Source of the DNA: Pseudomonas sp. LD120
Lineage (GTDB): Bacteria; Pseudomonadota; Gammaproteobacteria; Pseudomonadales; Pseudomonadaceae
Assembly: GCF_009861525.1 (NCBI RefSeq)
Contig: NZ_WVHL01000003.1
Location: 1,426,001-1,490,000 of the forward strand
Length of the DNA stretch: 64,000 bases
Direction: 5' to 3'
A program made the position numbers and the translations under genes. Under the pieces are notes generated by a model. That model made no database searches. It had not been told where the DNA came from and worked only from the letters and a program-made list of their open reading frames with translations. Numbering within the stretch: the first letter of the stretch is position 1; each line of letters begins with the position of its first letter. Shown here in pieces: positions 55,544 through 64,000 of this stretch.

Positions 55544-56510
55544 CGGGGCGCTGTTTCTTGAGGCAGGCAGCTGGGCCAGCCTGACGGCGCAGTTGCCTGA
55601 CCTGCAGATCGCGTTTGTGTACGCAACGACTCACGGTCTGGCCTGTGGTTTGTTGACCGCGGCGGTGTGGCTGCTGTTGCCGGCGCGCTATCGCCGGCCC
55701 TTGCCGTGGAGCCCGTTGTTCATCTTCAGTCTGGCGTTTTTTGTGCCGCTGCTGGGGGCGATCGGAGTGATTGCGGCGATCTTTCCGGCGCTGTATCTGC
55801 CGCGCAAGCGCGAGGCACAGACGTGGCACTCGGTTGGCATTCCCGATCTACCGTTTCGCGCGCAGACCCCACTGCACTCGCCGACCTTTGGCGACAGCGG
55901 CTTGCAGGACGTGCTGCGTCACGCCCCGGACCCTGACCAGCGGCTTGCGGCCTTGCTGGCCACGCGGCGGATGCCGGGCAGGGAAGCGGTGCCGATTCTC
56001 AAGCTGGCCCTGGGCGACCCGAGCGACGATGTGCGGTTGCTGGCGTATTCGATGCTCGACAAGCAGGAAAGCGATATCAACCTGCGCATCCAGTCCTCAC
56101 TGGAACAATTGCCCGGCGCCTCGGAACAAAAGGCCGGCTCTTTGCACGCCACCCTGGCGCGCTGGTACTGGGAGCTGGCCTACCTGGGGCTGGCCCAGGG
56201 TAGCGTCCAGGAACACGTCCTCGGGCAAGCCTGCGAGCATGCCGAGCTGGGGCTCAAGGCGGGCGAGGGTGGGGAGCTGCTGTTGCTGGCCGGGCGCATT
56301 GCCCTTGAACGGGGCGACGTCGGCAAGGCCCGGTTGCATATGCATCAGGCCCAGGAGGCGGGCATGGACCCGGCCCAGGTCTTGCCGTTTCGTGCTGAAA
56401 TCGCCTTTGAAACCGGGCACTACGCCGAGATTCCCGATCTCTTGAAAAGCCTGCCGCTGGAGATGCAACAACGTCCGCCCTTTGCCGGGCTGTTAAGGAC
56501 CTGGACATGA
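55521..56510 (+). CDS. pelE: Pel inner-membrane/TPR scaffold protein PelE
   Basis: A 329-residue protein, the same length as in P. aeruginosa. Two hydrophobic helix regions occur within the first 100 residues (around GLLTAAVWLLL and FFVPLLGAIGVIAAIF). A helical TPR-like cytoplasmic part follows (for example LLLAGRIALERGDVGKARLH). With PelD, PelF and PelG it forms the inner-membrane synthase complex. It overlaps pelD by 23 bases and pelF by 4 bases (ATGA). Confidence 0.93.
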   Translation: MISKWLFSGALFLEAGSWASLTAQLPDLQIAFVYATTHGLACGLLTAAVWLLLPARYRRPLPWSPLFIFSLAFFVPLLGAIGVIAAIFPALYLPRKREAQTWHSVGIPDLPFRAQTPLHSPTFGDSGLQDVLRHAPDPDQRLAALLATRRMPGREAVPILKLALGDPSDDVRLLAYSMLDKQESDINLRIQSSLEQLPGASEQKAGSLHATLARWYWELAYLGLAQGSVQEHVLGQACEHAELGLKAGEGGELLLLAGRIALERGDVGKARLHMHQAQEAGMDPAQVLPFRAEIAFETGHYAEIPDLLKSLPLEMQQRPPFAGLLRTWT

Positions 56511-58039
56511 AACAGCCCGTCAACCCAACCCCCATCGCCGATGTCTGCCTGTTGCTCGAAGGCACCTGGCCTTATGTGCGCGGCGGCGTGTCCGGCTGGA
56601 TTCACCAGCTGATCCTCGGCTTGCCGCAACTGACCTTTTCGGTGTTGTTCATCGGCGGGCAGCGTGAAGCCTATGGTCAACGGCGCTATGAGGTTCCCGC
56701 CAACGTGGTGCACATCGAAGAGGTCTATCTGGAGGAGTCCTGGCACAACCCGAAGCACCGGCGGGTTGCCCACCAGGCCTCGTTTGAAGAGCTGAGCAAC
56801 CTCTATCGCTACCTGCACAATCCGCAGAAGCCGAGCGCCGAGTTGGGCTTTGGCGTGCTCGACGCCCTGGCTCAGGGCCGGATTACCCTGGATGACGTGC
56901 TCTACAGCCGTCCAAGCTGGGACGCCCTGACCGAAGGCTATGAGCAGCACTGCGCCGATCCGTCCTTCGTCAACTATTTCTGGACCCTGCGCACCATGCA
57001 GTCGCCGCTGCTGATGCTCGCCGACGCTGCCCGGCGGATGCCGCGGGCGCGGGTGCTGCATTCGATTTCCACCGGTTATGCCGGATGGGCGGGCTGCATC
57101 CTCAAGCGGTTGTGGGGCTGCCAGTTGCTGCTCAGCGAGCATGGGATCTACACCAAGGAGCGCAAGATCGATCTGGCCCAGGCCAGTTGGATCGCCGAAA
57201 CCAGTAACCAGGCACTCAACGACAGCATGGACGCCGGCTCCGGCTACATCCGCATGCTCTGGGTACGCTTTTTCGAGCGCATCGGGTACTTGGTGTACGA
57301 GAGCGCCGACCAGATCATTGCCTTGTACGACGGCAACCGGCAGCGACAGATCAAGGATGGCGCGTCGGCCGAACGGACCCAGGTGATTCCCAACGGGATC
57401 AATCTGCAGCTCTGGACCCAGGCCCTCAACGCCCGGGCCGAAGGCATCGCGCCGGTGGTCGGGTTGATCGGCCGGGTGGTGCCGATCAAGGACGTCAAGA
57501 CCTTCCTGCGGGCCATGCGCGGGGTGGTCAGCGTGATGCCTGAAGTCGAAGGCTGGATCGTCGGTCCGCAAGAGGAAGATCCCGAGTACGTCGCCGAGTG
57601 CCGCAGCCTGGTGGTCAGTCTCGGCCTGCAACACAAGGTCTTGTTCCTTGGGTTTCAGAAAATCCAGGACATCCTGCCGCAACTGGGCCTGATGGTGCTG
57701 ACCTCCATCAGCGAGGCCCAGCCCCTGGTGATTCTCGAAGCCTGGGCCGCCGGTACGCCGGTGGTGAGCAGCGACGTGGGCTCCTGCCGCGAACTGATCG
57801 AAGGCGGCGAGCCTGCCGACCGTGAGCTCGGTCTGGCCGGGGAGGTGGTGGCGATTGCCGATCCGCAGGCCACGTCCCTGGCGATCATTGACCTGCTGCG
57901 CAGCCCCGAACGCTGGGCATCCGCCCAGGCCGCCGGCCTGGCGCGGGTGCACCGCTATTACGGCGAAACCCTGATGATCGATCGTTATCGCGCGCTCTAT
58001 CACGCGGCCATGCAGGTTGTACAACAGGAGGCGGTGTAG
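56507..58039 (+). CDS. pelF: Pel glycosyltransferase PelF
   Basis: A 510-residue cytosolic GT-B enzyme of the GT4 type. The N-terminal loop GTWPYVRGGVSGWIHQL and the C-terminal EX7E motif EAQPLVILE followed by AWAAGTPVV are clear. PelF polymerises the Pel chain from UDP-sugars and docks on the PelD-PelE-PelG complex. The start codon overlaps the pelE stop (ATGA), so translation is coupled. The next gene starts one base after its stop. Confidence 0.95.
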   Translation: MKQPVNPTPIADVCLLLEGTWPYVRGGVSGWIHQLILGLPQLTFSVLFIGGQREAYGQRRYEVPANVVHIEEVYLEESWHNPKHRRVAHQASFEELSNLYRYLHNPQKPSAELGFGVLDALAQGRITLDDVLYSRPSWDALTEGYEQHCADPSFVNYFWTLRTMQSPLLMLADAARRMPRARVLHSISTGYAGWAGCILKRLWGCQLLLSEHGIYTKERKIDLAQASWIAETSNQALNDSMDAGSGYIRMLWVRFFERIGYLVYESADQIIALYDGNRQRQIKDGASAERTQVIPNGINLQLWTQALNARAEGIAPVVGLIGRVVPIKDVKTFLRAMRGVVSVMPEVEGWIVGPQEEDPEYVAECRSLVVSLGLQHKVLFLGFQKIQDILPQLGLMVLTSISEAQPLVILEAWAAGTPVVSSDVGSCRELIEGGEPADRELGLAGEVVAIADPQATSLAIIDLLRSPERWASAQAAGLARVHRYYGETLMIDRYRALYHAAMQVVQQEAV

Positions 58040-59410
58040 ATGGCCGGCATCGGTTTTGAACTGCGCAAGATTCTCTCCCGCGACTCCTATACGGCGACCT
58101 TGCATGCCTATGTCTATGCCGGGCTGATCAGCTCCGGGCCCTGGGTCCTGTCGATCCTCAGCGTGATGCTGGTGGGGGTCATCAGCCTTGGGCTGGTGGT
58201 GCCGGAGCTGCTGATCCGGCAGTTCCTGATCACGGTGACCTACCTGATGGCCACGTCGCTGATTCTCACCGGCGGCTTGCAGCTGTTTTTTACCCGTTTC
58301 GTCTCCGACCGCCTGTTCGAGCGCCAATACGAGCGGATCCTGCCCAACCTGCTGGGGGTGCTGTTGCTGGTGACCCTGGGAGCCGGGGGGTTGGGCATCC
58401 TGCTGTTGATCACGCTGTTCGACCAGGCACTGATCTACCGCTTGCTGACGCTGGCCAACTTCGTGGTGCTGTGCAACCTGTGGCTGGTGATCATCTTTCT
58501 CTCCGGGATGAAGGCTTATAACCGCATCTTGCTGGTGATGTTGCTGGGCTATGGATTGATGGTCGCCAGCGCATTCTTTTTGCGCCACATGGGCATGGAA
58601 GGGCTGCTGCTGGCGTTGTTGCTGGGGCACAGCACGCTGCTGTTTGTGTTTCTCTACGACATCCTGCGCGAGTACCGGGCCGAGAAGCTGGTGGCCTTCG
58701 ACTTCCTCGATCGGCGCCAGGTGTTCGTCAGCCTGCTGTTGACCGGGCTCTGCTACAACCTGGGGATCTGGGTCGACAAGTTCATCTTCTGGTTCAACCC
58801 GGACACCTCCAGCCAGGTGATCGGGCCAATGCGCGCCTCGATTCTGTATGACCTGCCCATCTTTCTTGCGTACCTGGCGATCATTCCCGGCATGGCGGTT
58901 TTCTTGGTGCGCATCGAAACCGATTTCGCCGAGTGGTACGACCGTTTGTTCCGCGCTGTGCGCGACGGCGAAACCTTGCAACACATTGCCTCGTTAAAGA
59001 CCGAGATGACCTTCTCGATCCGTCAGGGGCTGCTGGAAATCTGCAAGGTTCAGGGGCTCACCGTGGTCCTGCTGTTTCTCTTCGGCCCGCGCCTGCTGGA
59101 GTGGTTGGGCATATCCAGCTACTACTTGCCGCTGTTCTATATCGACTTGATCGGGGTGAGCATCCAGGTGGTGTTCATGGCGATTCTCAACGTGTTTTTC
59201 TACCTCGATAAACGGGCGATCGTGCTGCAGTTGTGCCTGTTGTTCGTGGTGCTCAATGGGCTATTGACCTTGCTCAGCCTGCACTTGGGACCGAGCTTCT
59301 TCGGCTATGGCTTCACCCTGTCATTACTGGTGTGTGTACTGCTGGGACTGGCGCGATTGTCGACGGCGCTGGATGACCTGGAGTACGAGACGTTCATGCG
59401 CTCGCGTTGA
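58040..59410 (+). CDS. pelG: Pel inner-membrane transporter PelG
   Basis: A 456-residue polytopic membrane protein with about twelve hydrophobic helices, of the MOP/flippase-like superfamily, matching the P. aeruginosa length. It opens with MAGIGFELRKILSRDSY, typical of PelG. It abuts pelF and has AGGAGG within the pelF end. It is thought to move the growing polymer across the inner membrane with PelD, PelE and PelF. It ends the pel operon, with no clear terminator hairpin in the next 107 bases. Confidence 0.95.
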   Translation: MAGIGFELRKILSRDSYTATLHAYVYAGLISSGPWVLSILSVMLVGVISLGLVVPELLIRQFLITVTYLMATSLILTGGLQLFFTRFVSDRLFERQYERILPNLLGVLLLVTLGAGGLGILLLITLFDQALIYRLLTLANFVVLCNLWLVIIFLSGMKAYNRILLVMLLGYGLMVASAFFLRHMGMEGLLLALLLGHSTLLFVFLYDILREYRAEKLVAFDFLDRRQVFVSLLLTGLCYNLGIWVDKFIFWFNPDTSSQVIGPMRASILYDLPIFLAYLAIIPGMAVFLVRIETDFAEWYDRLFRAVRDGETLQHIASLKTEMTFSIRQGLLEICKVQGLTVVLLFLFGPRLLEWLGISSYYLPLFYIDLIGVSIQVVFMAILNVFFYLDKRAIVLQLCLLFVVLNGLLTLLSLHLGPSFFGYGFTLSLLVCVLLGLARLSTALDDLEYETFMRSR

Positions 59411-59517
59411 CGGTGTGCACAGGTCGGGCACCTTGGGTTTGAATAATCGCGGGAATAATGCTGTGATTGCGCCCGTTCTGTTCCCGAGCAGCCCTGTTTT
59501 TTAAGAGACGCACCGCA

Positions 59518-60606
59518 ATGGATAGCCAAGAGACGACAGCCCGGACGTCGTTGCCGCTTCACCGCGACGACGTATTCCAGCGCCTGGGTGCCGTAGCCGC
59601 CCACACGGCGCTGGTGCTGGAAACCAACAACCTGCGTGGCGGCAAAGATGCCGAGGAGGCCTTGAACAGCCTCAAGCGGCTGATCGAGCGACTGCGCCGC
59701 CAGAGCGTGCCCCTGACGTCGCTGGCCCAGTGGGTGATCACCCACGACGGTCTGGACCTGCCGGCGCGCCAGGGGCTGTGTGCGCTGGCCGGCCGGACGC
59801 TGGACTTCATCGAAATCAACACGCAGACCGGTTACTACGATGCCAAGAACCTAGGCTTTGACGGCGTTGATCAGGCACGCTGCCAATACGTGGTGTTTGC
59901 CGATGCCGACTGCATCCCTTGCGACCAGTGGCTTGCACAATTGCTCACGCCGTTCACGCAGCCTGACGCGCCACTGGCGGTGGCCGGGCGCACCAGTTAT
60001 GCGCCGAGCGTCACCGGCAGCGCGCTGACCGCCATCGACTTCATGTACTTCCCCAGCCCTCTGCGCCACGGTGCCACGCGGAATTTTTACGCCAACAACG
60101 TGGCGTTTCGCTGTGACACCTTCGAGCAGTACCGCTACGAGCCGCTCGATGGCGTGTACCGCGCCCATTGCCAGGTCATGGGCCTGCGCCTGCAAGAGGC
60201 CGGCGTGGCGGTGGCCTACGCGCCAGGCGCGCATACCGAGCATCGACTGCCCGACAGCCAGGGCGAGGTGGTCAAGCTGCGCTGGCTCAGGGGCGGCGAC
60301 AGTGTCGACCTGACCCCGTACCTGGTACGCGCCTACATGCCGGGCTGGTTGCAATGGCTGGGGCGCAGCGGTCCGATCGGGCCGCTGTGCGTGATGATCG
60401 GGCGCTTGGGCTACAGCCTGCGCGCGCTCAATCACCAGGACTTGCCGCCCTTGCGCGGGCTGCGTCGCCTGGGCGCGACGGCCATCGTGGTGGCCATGTC
60501 GTTGCTCGACACCGCCGGCGCGGTGATCCGTGGCTTGGGTATCAGCCTCGGGCGTTCGAGCGCCTGGCACAGCGAAGCGCTGTCTTATCACCGCCATCTG
60601 GATTGA
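59518..60606 (+). CDS. Family 2-like glycosyltransferase
   Basis: A 362-residue protein from ATG 59518; upstream in-frame codons from 59467 lack a ribosome site. The GT-A fold is shown by WVITHDGL near the start of the catalytic domain and the metal/nucleotide motif VFADADCIP, then the acceptor region RNFYANNVAFR. The C-terminus has one or two hydrophobic stretches (TAIVVAMSLLDTAGAVI), suggesting membrane association. The donor and acceptor are unknown. It starts 107 bases after pelG in the same direction and heads a five-gene run. It is not one of the known pel genes. Read-through from pel is possible since no terminator was seen between them. Confidence 0.78.
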   Translation: MDSQETTARTSLPLHRDDVFQRLGAVAAHTALVLETNNLRGGKDAEEALNSLKRLIERLRRQSVPLTSLAQWVITHDGLDLPARQGLCALAGRTLDFIEINTQTGYYDAKNLGFDGVDQARCQYVVFADADCIPCDQWLAQLLTPFTQPDAPLAVAGRTSYAPSVTGSALTAIDFMYFPSPLRHGATRNFYANNVAFRCDTFEQYRYEPLDGVYRAHCQVMGLRLQEAGVAVAYAPGAHTEHRLPDSQGEVVKLRWLRGGDSVDLTPYLVRAYMPGWLQWLGRSGPIGPLCVMIGRLGYSLRALNHQDLPPLRGLRRLGATAIVVAMSLLDTAGAVIRGLGISLGRSSAWHSEALSYHRHLD

Positions 60607-60649
60607 TCCGCACCGTCGCACGCAGGCTGCGTGCCCACAGGAAGTCTCC

Positions 60650-61648
60650 ATGCAAACCCCTTCGATTGCCTCGATCGGCTATTCCCTGGCATGCCTGGCA
60701 CTGCTCACCCTGAGTGCCCAGGCCAATGCCGCGCTCTCCGAGTTCAGCGGCCGCGGCGTGTTTCACTTCGCCTCGACCAGTGGTTGCGCCAGCGCCGCCA
60801 GCCCGCAACGCAATGACCACGACTGCAACCGCATCGCCCTGGATGTGGCGGATGCCCGTGCCAGCGTCGACCTCAGCACCCACGCCATCGTGATTGGCGC
60901 CGATGCCGACCATGACAGCAAGACCGTGGTCGGCGACGTGCTGCTGCACGGCAGTGGCATCGCCGCCGATGGCCAGCGTGTGCCCTTGAGCCTGCAGGTT
61001 TTGCTGCGGCGCTCGGGCCAGGTGTGGAAGTCCGACACCTACGTGCACGCGCCGGTGCGCGGCCAGTTCACCGAGGTCATCCTTGACCCTTATCAGATCA
61101 GCGTCCGCGAGGGCGACGGCGAGCGTGTGCTGTTAACCGCCGAACAGGCGCGTGATGCCTTGGCGCAGCCATCGCTTGCCGCGCGCCTGGCCCGCTATTT
61201 TGTGGTGGTGCGCCCCAGCGACAAGCAAAACCCCAGCGCCGATGACATCACCATAGGCCTGGGGATCGGTCGAGTGTCCAAGTCCGTGATGCGCGCCCGC
61301 TTCACCTCGGCGCAACCGAGTACCACCGAACTGGCGGCGCTGCTGGAACACGGCACTTGGAACCTTGAATTGCAGGCCTTGAGCGGTCAGATCCCGCTGT
61401 GGGTGGTGCAACGCCAGTTGTTTGTGTTCGGTCTTGAACACAGCCCGCTGCTCAAGGAGGTGCGTCAGCGCGGTTTGAACAAGCGCGACAGCCTGGAACT
61501 GGGCGCCGTCAACGGCCAGGGGTACCTGCGTTACAACGGCCGGGAAGAGCGTTTTGCCAAGGCCAACGCTGCCGGCGCGGCCTTTATGCGTGACAGCTTT
61601 ATCGGCCTGATCCTGGCGTGGCACCGCCACTCGCAGTCCACGCCATGA
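60650..61648 (+). CDS. Exported protein of unknown function
   Basis: A 332-residue protein from ATG 60650, seven bases after CAGGAAG. The signal peptide ends in AQANA before ALSEF, so it is periplasmic or secreted. The mature part has two Cys in the first 40 residues (SGCAS, HDCNR) that may form a disulphide, an acidic DADHDS stretch and no motif I recognise. A mostly beta N-terminal half and an alpha/beta C-terminal half are suggested by eye. Its stop overlaps the next start (ATGA), tying it to the diiron gene. Confidence 0.6.
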   Translation: MQTPSIASIGYSLACLALLTLSAQANAALSEFSGRGVFHFASTSGCASAASPQRNDHDCNRIALDVADARASVDLSTHAIVIGADADHDSKTVVGDVLLHGSGIAADGQRVPLSLQVLLRRSGQVWKSDTYVHAPVRGQFTEVILDPYQISVREGDGERVLLTAEQARDALAQPSLAARLARYFVVVRPSDKQNPSADDITIGLGIGRVSKSVMRARFTSAQPSTTELAALLEHGTWNLELQALSGQIPLWVVQRQLFVFGLEHSPLLKEVRQRGLNKRDSLELGAVNGQGYLRYNGREERFAKANAAGAAFMRDSFIGLILAWHRHSQSTP

Positions 61649-62367
61649 GCGCGCGCGAACACGGCGCCAGCGCGCTGGACTTTCAATGCTTGAACATGCC
61701 CAGGCCCGAGGGCCTGAGCGCTCTGCAAGCGCGCCTGGTGGACCGCATCAAACGTGCCGCGTTGCTGCGCCTGCACCGCCGTCCGCGCGGCGAGCGGTTG
61801 TTGTTGCGCATGTACCTGGCCGGTGAAGACGCCACCGAACGTACCTTGCTCGAAGAATTGCTCCCGCAGTCGCCGCCCTGGCTCGAACGTCAGGTCGAGC
61901 AGCACCTGGCCGATGAGCAGCGCCACGTGGCCTTGTTTGCCGAGGCCTTGCGCGAGCTTGGCGACGACGGTTCGGTGCGCCTGGAACCGGACTGGCTCAG
62001 CCGCCGCAAGATCCTGCGCTGGCAACGTCTGGCCCATCGTTACGCGGCATGTTTCGAGCATGGCCTGCTGGTGCCGGCATACGCCACAGGGCTGTGCGCC
62101 GAGCAGATGGCTGAACGGGTGTTGAATCGGCATTGCGCGGTCATCGGCAGCGAGCATCGCTGGTACCCGTTGTTGTCACGGGTGTTGGGCGATGAGAAGG
62201 GGCATGTCCGTCTGTGCGAAAACACCTTGCGCCGCATTGTGGCGCCCCATGAGCGCGGGCACTTGGCGGCGTTGCTCAAGGACATTCGCGCGGTGGACGC
62301 CAGCTTTGGCGTGACCGGCGCCTTGGCCATGTATGTCGCCGGCTGGGTGTTGGGCGCCAGCCGATGA
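61645..62367 (+). CDS. Ferritin-like diiron protein
   Basis: A 240-residue, largely helical protein starting at ATG 61645 within an ATGA overlap with the previous gene. Two ExxH pairs, in ADEQRHVALFAE and GDEKGHVRLCE, plus further Glu residues (EDATERTLLEE, EQMAER) give the ligand set of ferritin-like carboxylate-bridged diiron proteins. Such proteins oxidise, hydroxylate or desaturate substrates with O2, or store iron. Its place between an exported protein and a glycosyltransferase, with a desaturase beyond, favours an oxygenase acting in the same pathway. The substrate is unknown. Confidence 0.68.
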   Translation: MSAREHGASALDFQCLNMPRPEGLSALQARLVDRIKRAALLRLHRRPRGERLLLRMYLAGEDATERTLLEELLPQSPPWLERQVEQHLADEQRHVALFAEALRELGDDGSVRLEPDWLSRRKILRWQRLAHRYAACFEHGLLVPAYATGLCAEQMAERVLNRHCAVIGSEHRWYPLLSRVLGDEKGHVRLCENTLRRIVAPHERGHLAALLKDIRAVDASFGVTGALAMYVAGWVLGASR

Positions 62368-63455
62368 ACTCACGGATTCTCTATCTGGCCACCGCCGATG
62401 CCCGTGGCCACCTGATGCGTGCCCAGTTGCTGGTGCATGCCCTGCGTGAGGCTGGGGCCCGGGTCGAGGTGCTGACCACCTCGGAGCAGGGGCAGCGGTT
62501 CTTGGAGGGCTTTGGCATTGAGGCGCAATTGCTTTCTAGCCATTACGCGGTGCAGTTCGATAGCCAGCAGAACATGCAGCGCAAGGCGACCAATCGCAAC
62601 GTCGCCCATTACCTGTTTCGCCCCGGACGGATGCTGCGCGACATCCTCTACCTGCGGCGCCGGTTGCCCGATGTGGACCTGCTGATCAACGACTCCTTCC
62701 ACCCGGCCTTGCTGTACATGGGCATGCTCCCGGGGTGGCGGCGCAAGGTGGTGCATGTGTACGGGGCCAGCCTCAAAGCGGCGTTGCTGAACAATTTCGA
62801 TGGTCTGTGGCCGCGTCAGTTCGGGCGCCTGTTCGCCTGGATCGTCGGCCGCCAGATCGATGCGGCGCGGGCGTGCATCGAGCATGACTTTGCCTATGAA
62901 GTGGATGATGCCCAGGCGCCAGCGCTGTATCGCCTGCCCACCCCGGTGGCCCTGGTGCCTGAAGCGCCAGCAGCGCAGGCGGTCGGCGCGGCGGTGTACC
63001 TCAATCCGCACTTCAGCGAGCCGAGCCTGGCTGATGCCTTGAGTGCCGGGCTGGTGGAGGCCGGTCTGGACACGCATCGGGTGGGCGAGGGCTATGCCGG
63101 GCGCAATGGCTGGCTTGGCGTCGATCCGCAGTGGGCCCGTCGCGCGGCCCAGGCGCGGGTGATGGTGTCGGCGCCGGGCATGGCCGCACTGTCCATCGCG
63201 CGGGTCTATCAGCGGCCGATTATTCTGGTCCTCAGCGACCAACCCGAACAAACCAGCAATGCGGCCCGCGCCGCCCAGTTGCAGTTGCTGCACCGGGTGG
63301 TGACCTGGCGCGGCGACGCCGCCGACTTTCAGCGGCAAGTGGCCGAGGCGGCGCGGCAATTGACCGGCGCGGCGTCGCAGCCGTGCAACGCGGCGGGGCG
63401 GGCGCGTGCCCAGGCGCGGATCGACGCCTGGGTCAGCCGCGTGCTCAGCCTGTGA
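62364..63455 (+). CDS. GT-B fold glycosyltransferase (MurG/GT28-like)
   Basis: A 363-residue protein with an N-terminal Rossmann start, ILYLATADARGHLMRA, containing the GHxxR loop seen in nucleotide-sugar GT-B enzymes. A C-terminal donor-binding segment SAPGMAALSIA leads to RPIILVLSDQPEQTSNA, close to the EQxxNA pattern of the GT28/UGT group. It probably transfers a sugar from a UDP-sugar to a lipid or small-molecule acceptor at the membrane face. It overlaps the previous gene by ATGA. A 126-base gap separates it from the desaturase. Confidence 0.75.
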   Translation: MNSRILYLATADARGHLMRAQLLVHALREAGARVEVLTTSEQGQRFLEGFGIEAQLLSSHYAVQFDSQQNMQRKATNRNVAHYLFRPGRMLRDILYLRRRLPDVDLLINDSFHPALLYMGMLPGWRRKVVHVYGASLKAALLNNFDGLWPRQFGRLFAWIVGRQIDAARACIEHDFAYEVDDAQAPALYRLPTPVALVPEAPAAQAVGAAVYLNPHFSEPSLADALSAGLVEAGLDTHRVGEGYAGRNGWLGVDPQWARRAAQARVMVSAPGMAALSIARVYQRPIILVLSDQPEQTSNAARAAQLQLLHRVVTWRGDAADFQRQVAEAARQLTGAASQPCNAAGRARAQARIDAWVSRVLSL

Positions 63456-63581
63456 ATGCGCCGCCGTGGGCTGTCATTCACCCCTGCCTCCCTGAGCGAA
63501 CCAGGCTGGCGCAGCGCGCCAGCGGCCTGCGGCTGGCCCCGCCCCGCACTTTGCTCACCCCACGCCAAGGAAGCCTCCGCC

Positions 63582-64000
63582 GTGCCTCAGCCTGAACCCC
63601 GCGCCGGCGACAACCGTCCGCTGCGTGCCTTTGTCCCCGAGGCCGAGCTGTTCGTGCTCAAGCCGCGGATCGCCGTGCTGGCCCTGCTGGCGGACTGGGG
63701 CCTGATCGCCGCCGCGTTCAGCGCCGCCGCGCTCTGGCCGCACCCGCTGACCTACCTGGTGGCGGCGTTGCTCATCGCCCGCAGCCAGCTGGCCCTGGCG
63801 GTGCTCATGCACGAGAGTGCCCACGGCCTGCTGCTGCGCGGGCAGGCGCGCAATGATGCCGTGGGGCAGTGGTGTGCGGCGGGCCCGCTGTTTCTGTCCA
63901 TGGCGACCTACCGTGCCGGCCACCTCAAGCATCACCGCCAGCCGATGCTGCATGACGATCCGGTGATGGCGGTATTCGGCATGGGGGATTACCCGCTGCC
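63582..64000 (+). CDS. Membrane fatty-acid desaturase-like protein, 5' part
   Basis: The gene runs off the window; about 139 codons are visible. The GTG start at 63582 follows AAGGAAG. Two hydrophobic stretches (IAVLALLADWGLIAAAF and YLVAALLIARSQLALAVLM) lead into the first His box HESAH, and HLKHH gives the second, as in membrane diiron desaturases/hydroxylases. The third His box should lie beyond the window. As the fifth gene of the run it may modify the lipid part of a glycoconjugate. Confidence 0.75.
   Translation, partial: MPQPEPRAGDNRPLRAFVPEAELFVLKPRIAVLALLADWGLIAAAFSAAALWPHPLTYLVAALLIARSQLALAVLMHESAHGLLLRGQARNDAVGQWCAAGPLFLSMATYRAGHLKHHRQPMLHDDPVMAVFGMGDYPL

Noticed and set aside
56420..58984. 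Very long minus-strand open frame (854 codons) opposite pelF-pelG
   Set aside because: It is the shadow of two well-conserved plus-strand genes in GC-rich DNA, with Gln/His-rich composition and no recognisable domain.

Overview
The window is GC-rich, gene-dense DNA from a fluorescent Pseudomonas, most likely the P. protegens/P. chlororaphis lineage. Two recognisable loci support this: a trans-AT polyketide synthase cluster whose gene order and domain order match the rhizoxin (rzx/rhi) pathway, and a complete pelX-pelABCDEFG exopolysaccharide operon with the catalytic and c-di-GMP-binding residues in place. Naming of the rzx genes rests on architecture and remembered gene order, not on a database search.

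Region 1 (1-38250): rhizoxin-type cluster. The window opens inside rzxD (DH-KR-MT-ACP-KS0). It is followed by rzxH (P450), rzxE (EI/DH*-ACP, KS-KR-ACP, KS-DH-KR-ACP, KS-B-ACP), rzxF (KS-DH-KR-ACP, KS0-ACP-TE), rzxI (methyltransferase, the only intact minus-strand gene), rzxG (acyl hydrolase plus trans-acting acyltransferase) and rzxA (adaptor-GNAT-ACP, KS-ACP, two heterocyclisation domains). RzxA should make the acetyl starter and deliver it for oxazole formation. The A/oxidase/PCP part (expected in rzxB) and rzxC must lie upstream of the window. RzxD/RzxE then extend and shift double bonds, the KS-B-ACP module adds the beta-branch that becomes the delta-lactone, and RzxF finishes and releases the chain. 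RzxI and RzxH tailor the product, and RzxG loads and proofreads.

Region 2 (38251-46230): accessory junction. It holds a HIT-family gene, a 154-bp MITE-like element, and a small group of genes (LuxI/FeeM-like N-acyltransferase, SnoaL-like protein, haem-oxygenase-like diiron protein, then past a terminator a FATP-type acyl-CoA synthetase). A lux-box-like palindrome precedes this group. After it come a decayed IS1182-type transposase and a two-domain TerD/TerA-like stress protein. I regard the acyltransferase/diiron group as the best candidate for an undescribed pathway.

Region 3 (45944-59410): pel locus. Two FleQ-box-like palindromes precede pelX (UDP-GlcNAc/GalNAc C4-epimerase) and pelA-pelG. 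Most pel genes overlap or nearly abut, so this is a translationally coupled operon for a cationic biofilm polysaccharide under c-di-GMP control through PelD and probably FleQ.

Region 4 (59518-64000): five co-directional genes follow pel: a GT2 glycosyltransferase, an exported protein of unknown function, a ferritin-like diiron protein, a GT-B glycosyltransferase and a membrane fatty-acid desaturase cut by the window end. Two ATGA overlaps couple three of them. The combination suggests an uncharacterised glycoconjugate or glycolipid pathway.

I saw no tRNA, rRNA, CRISPR array or replication origin.
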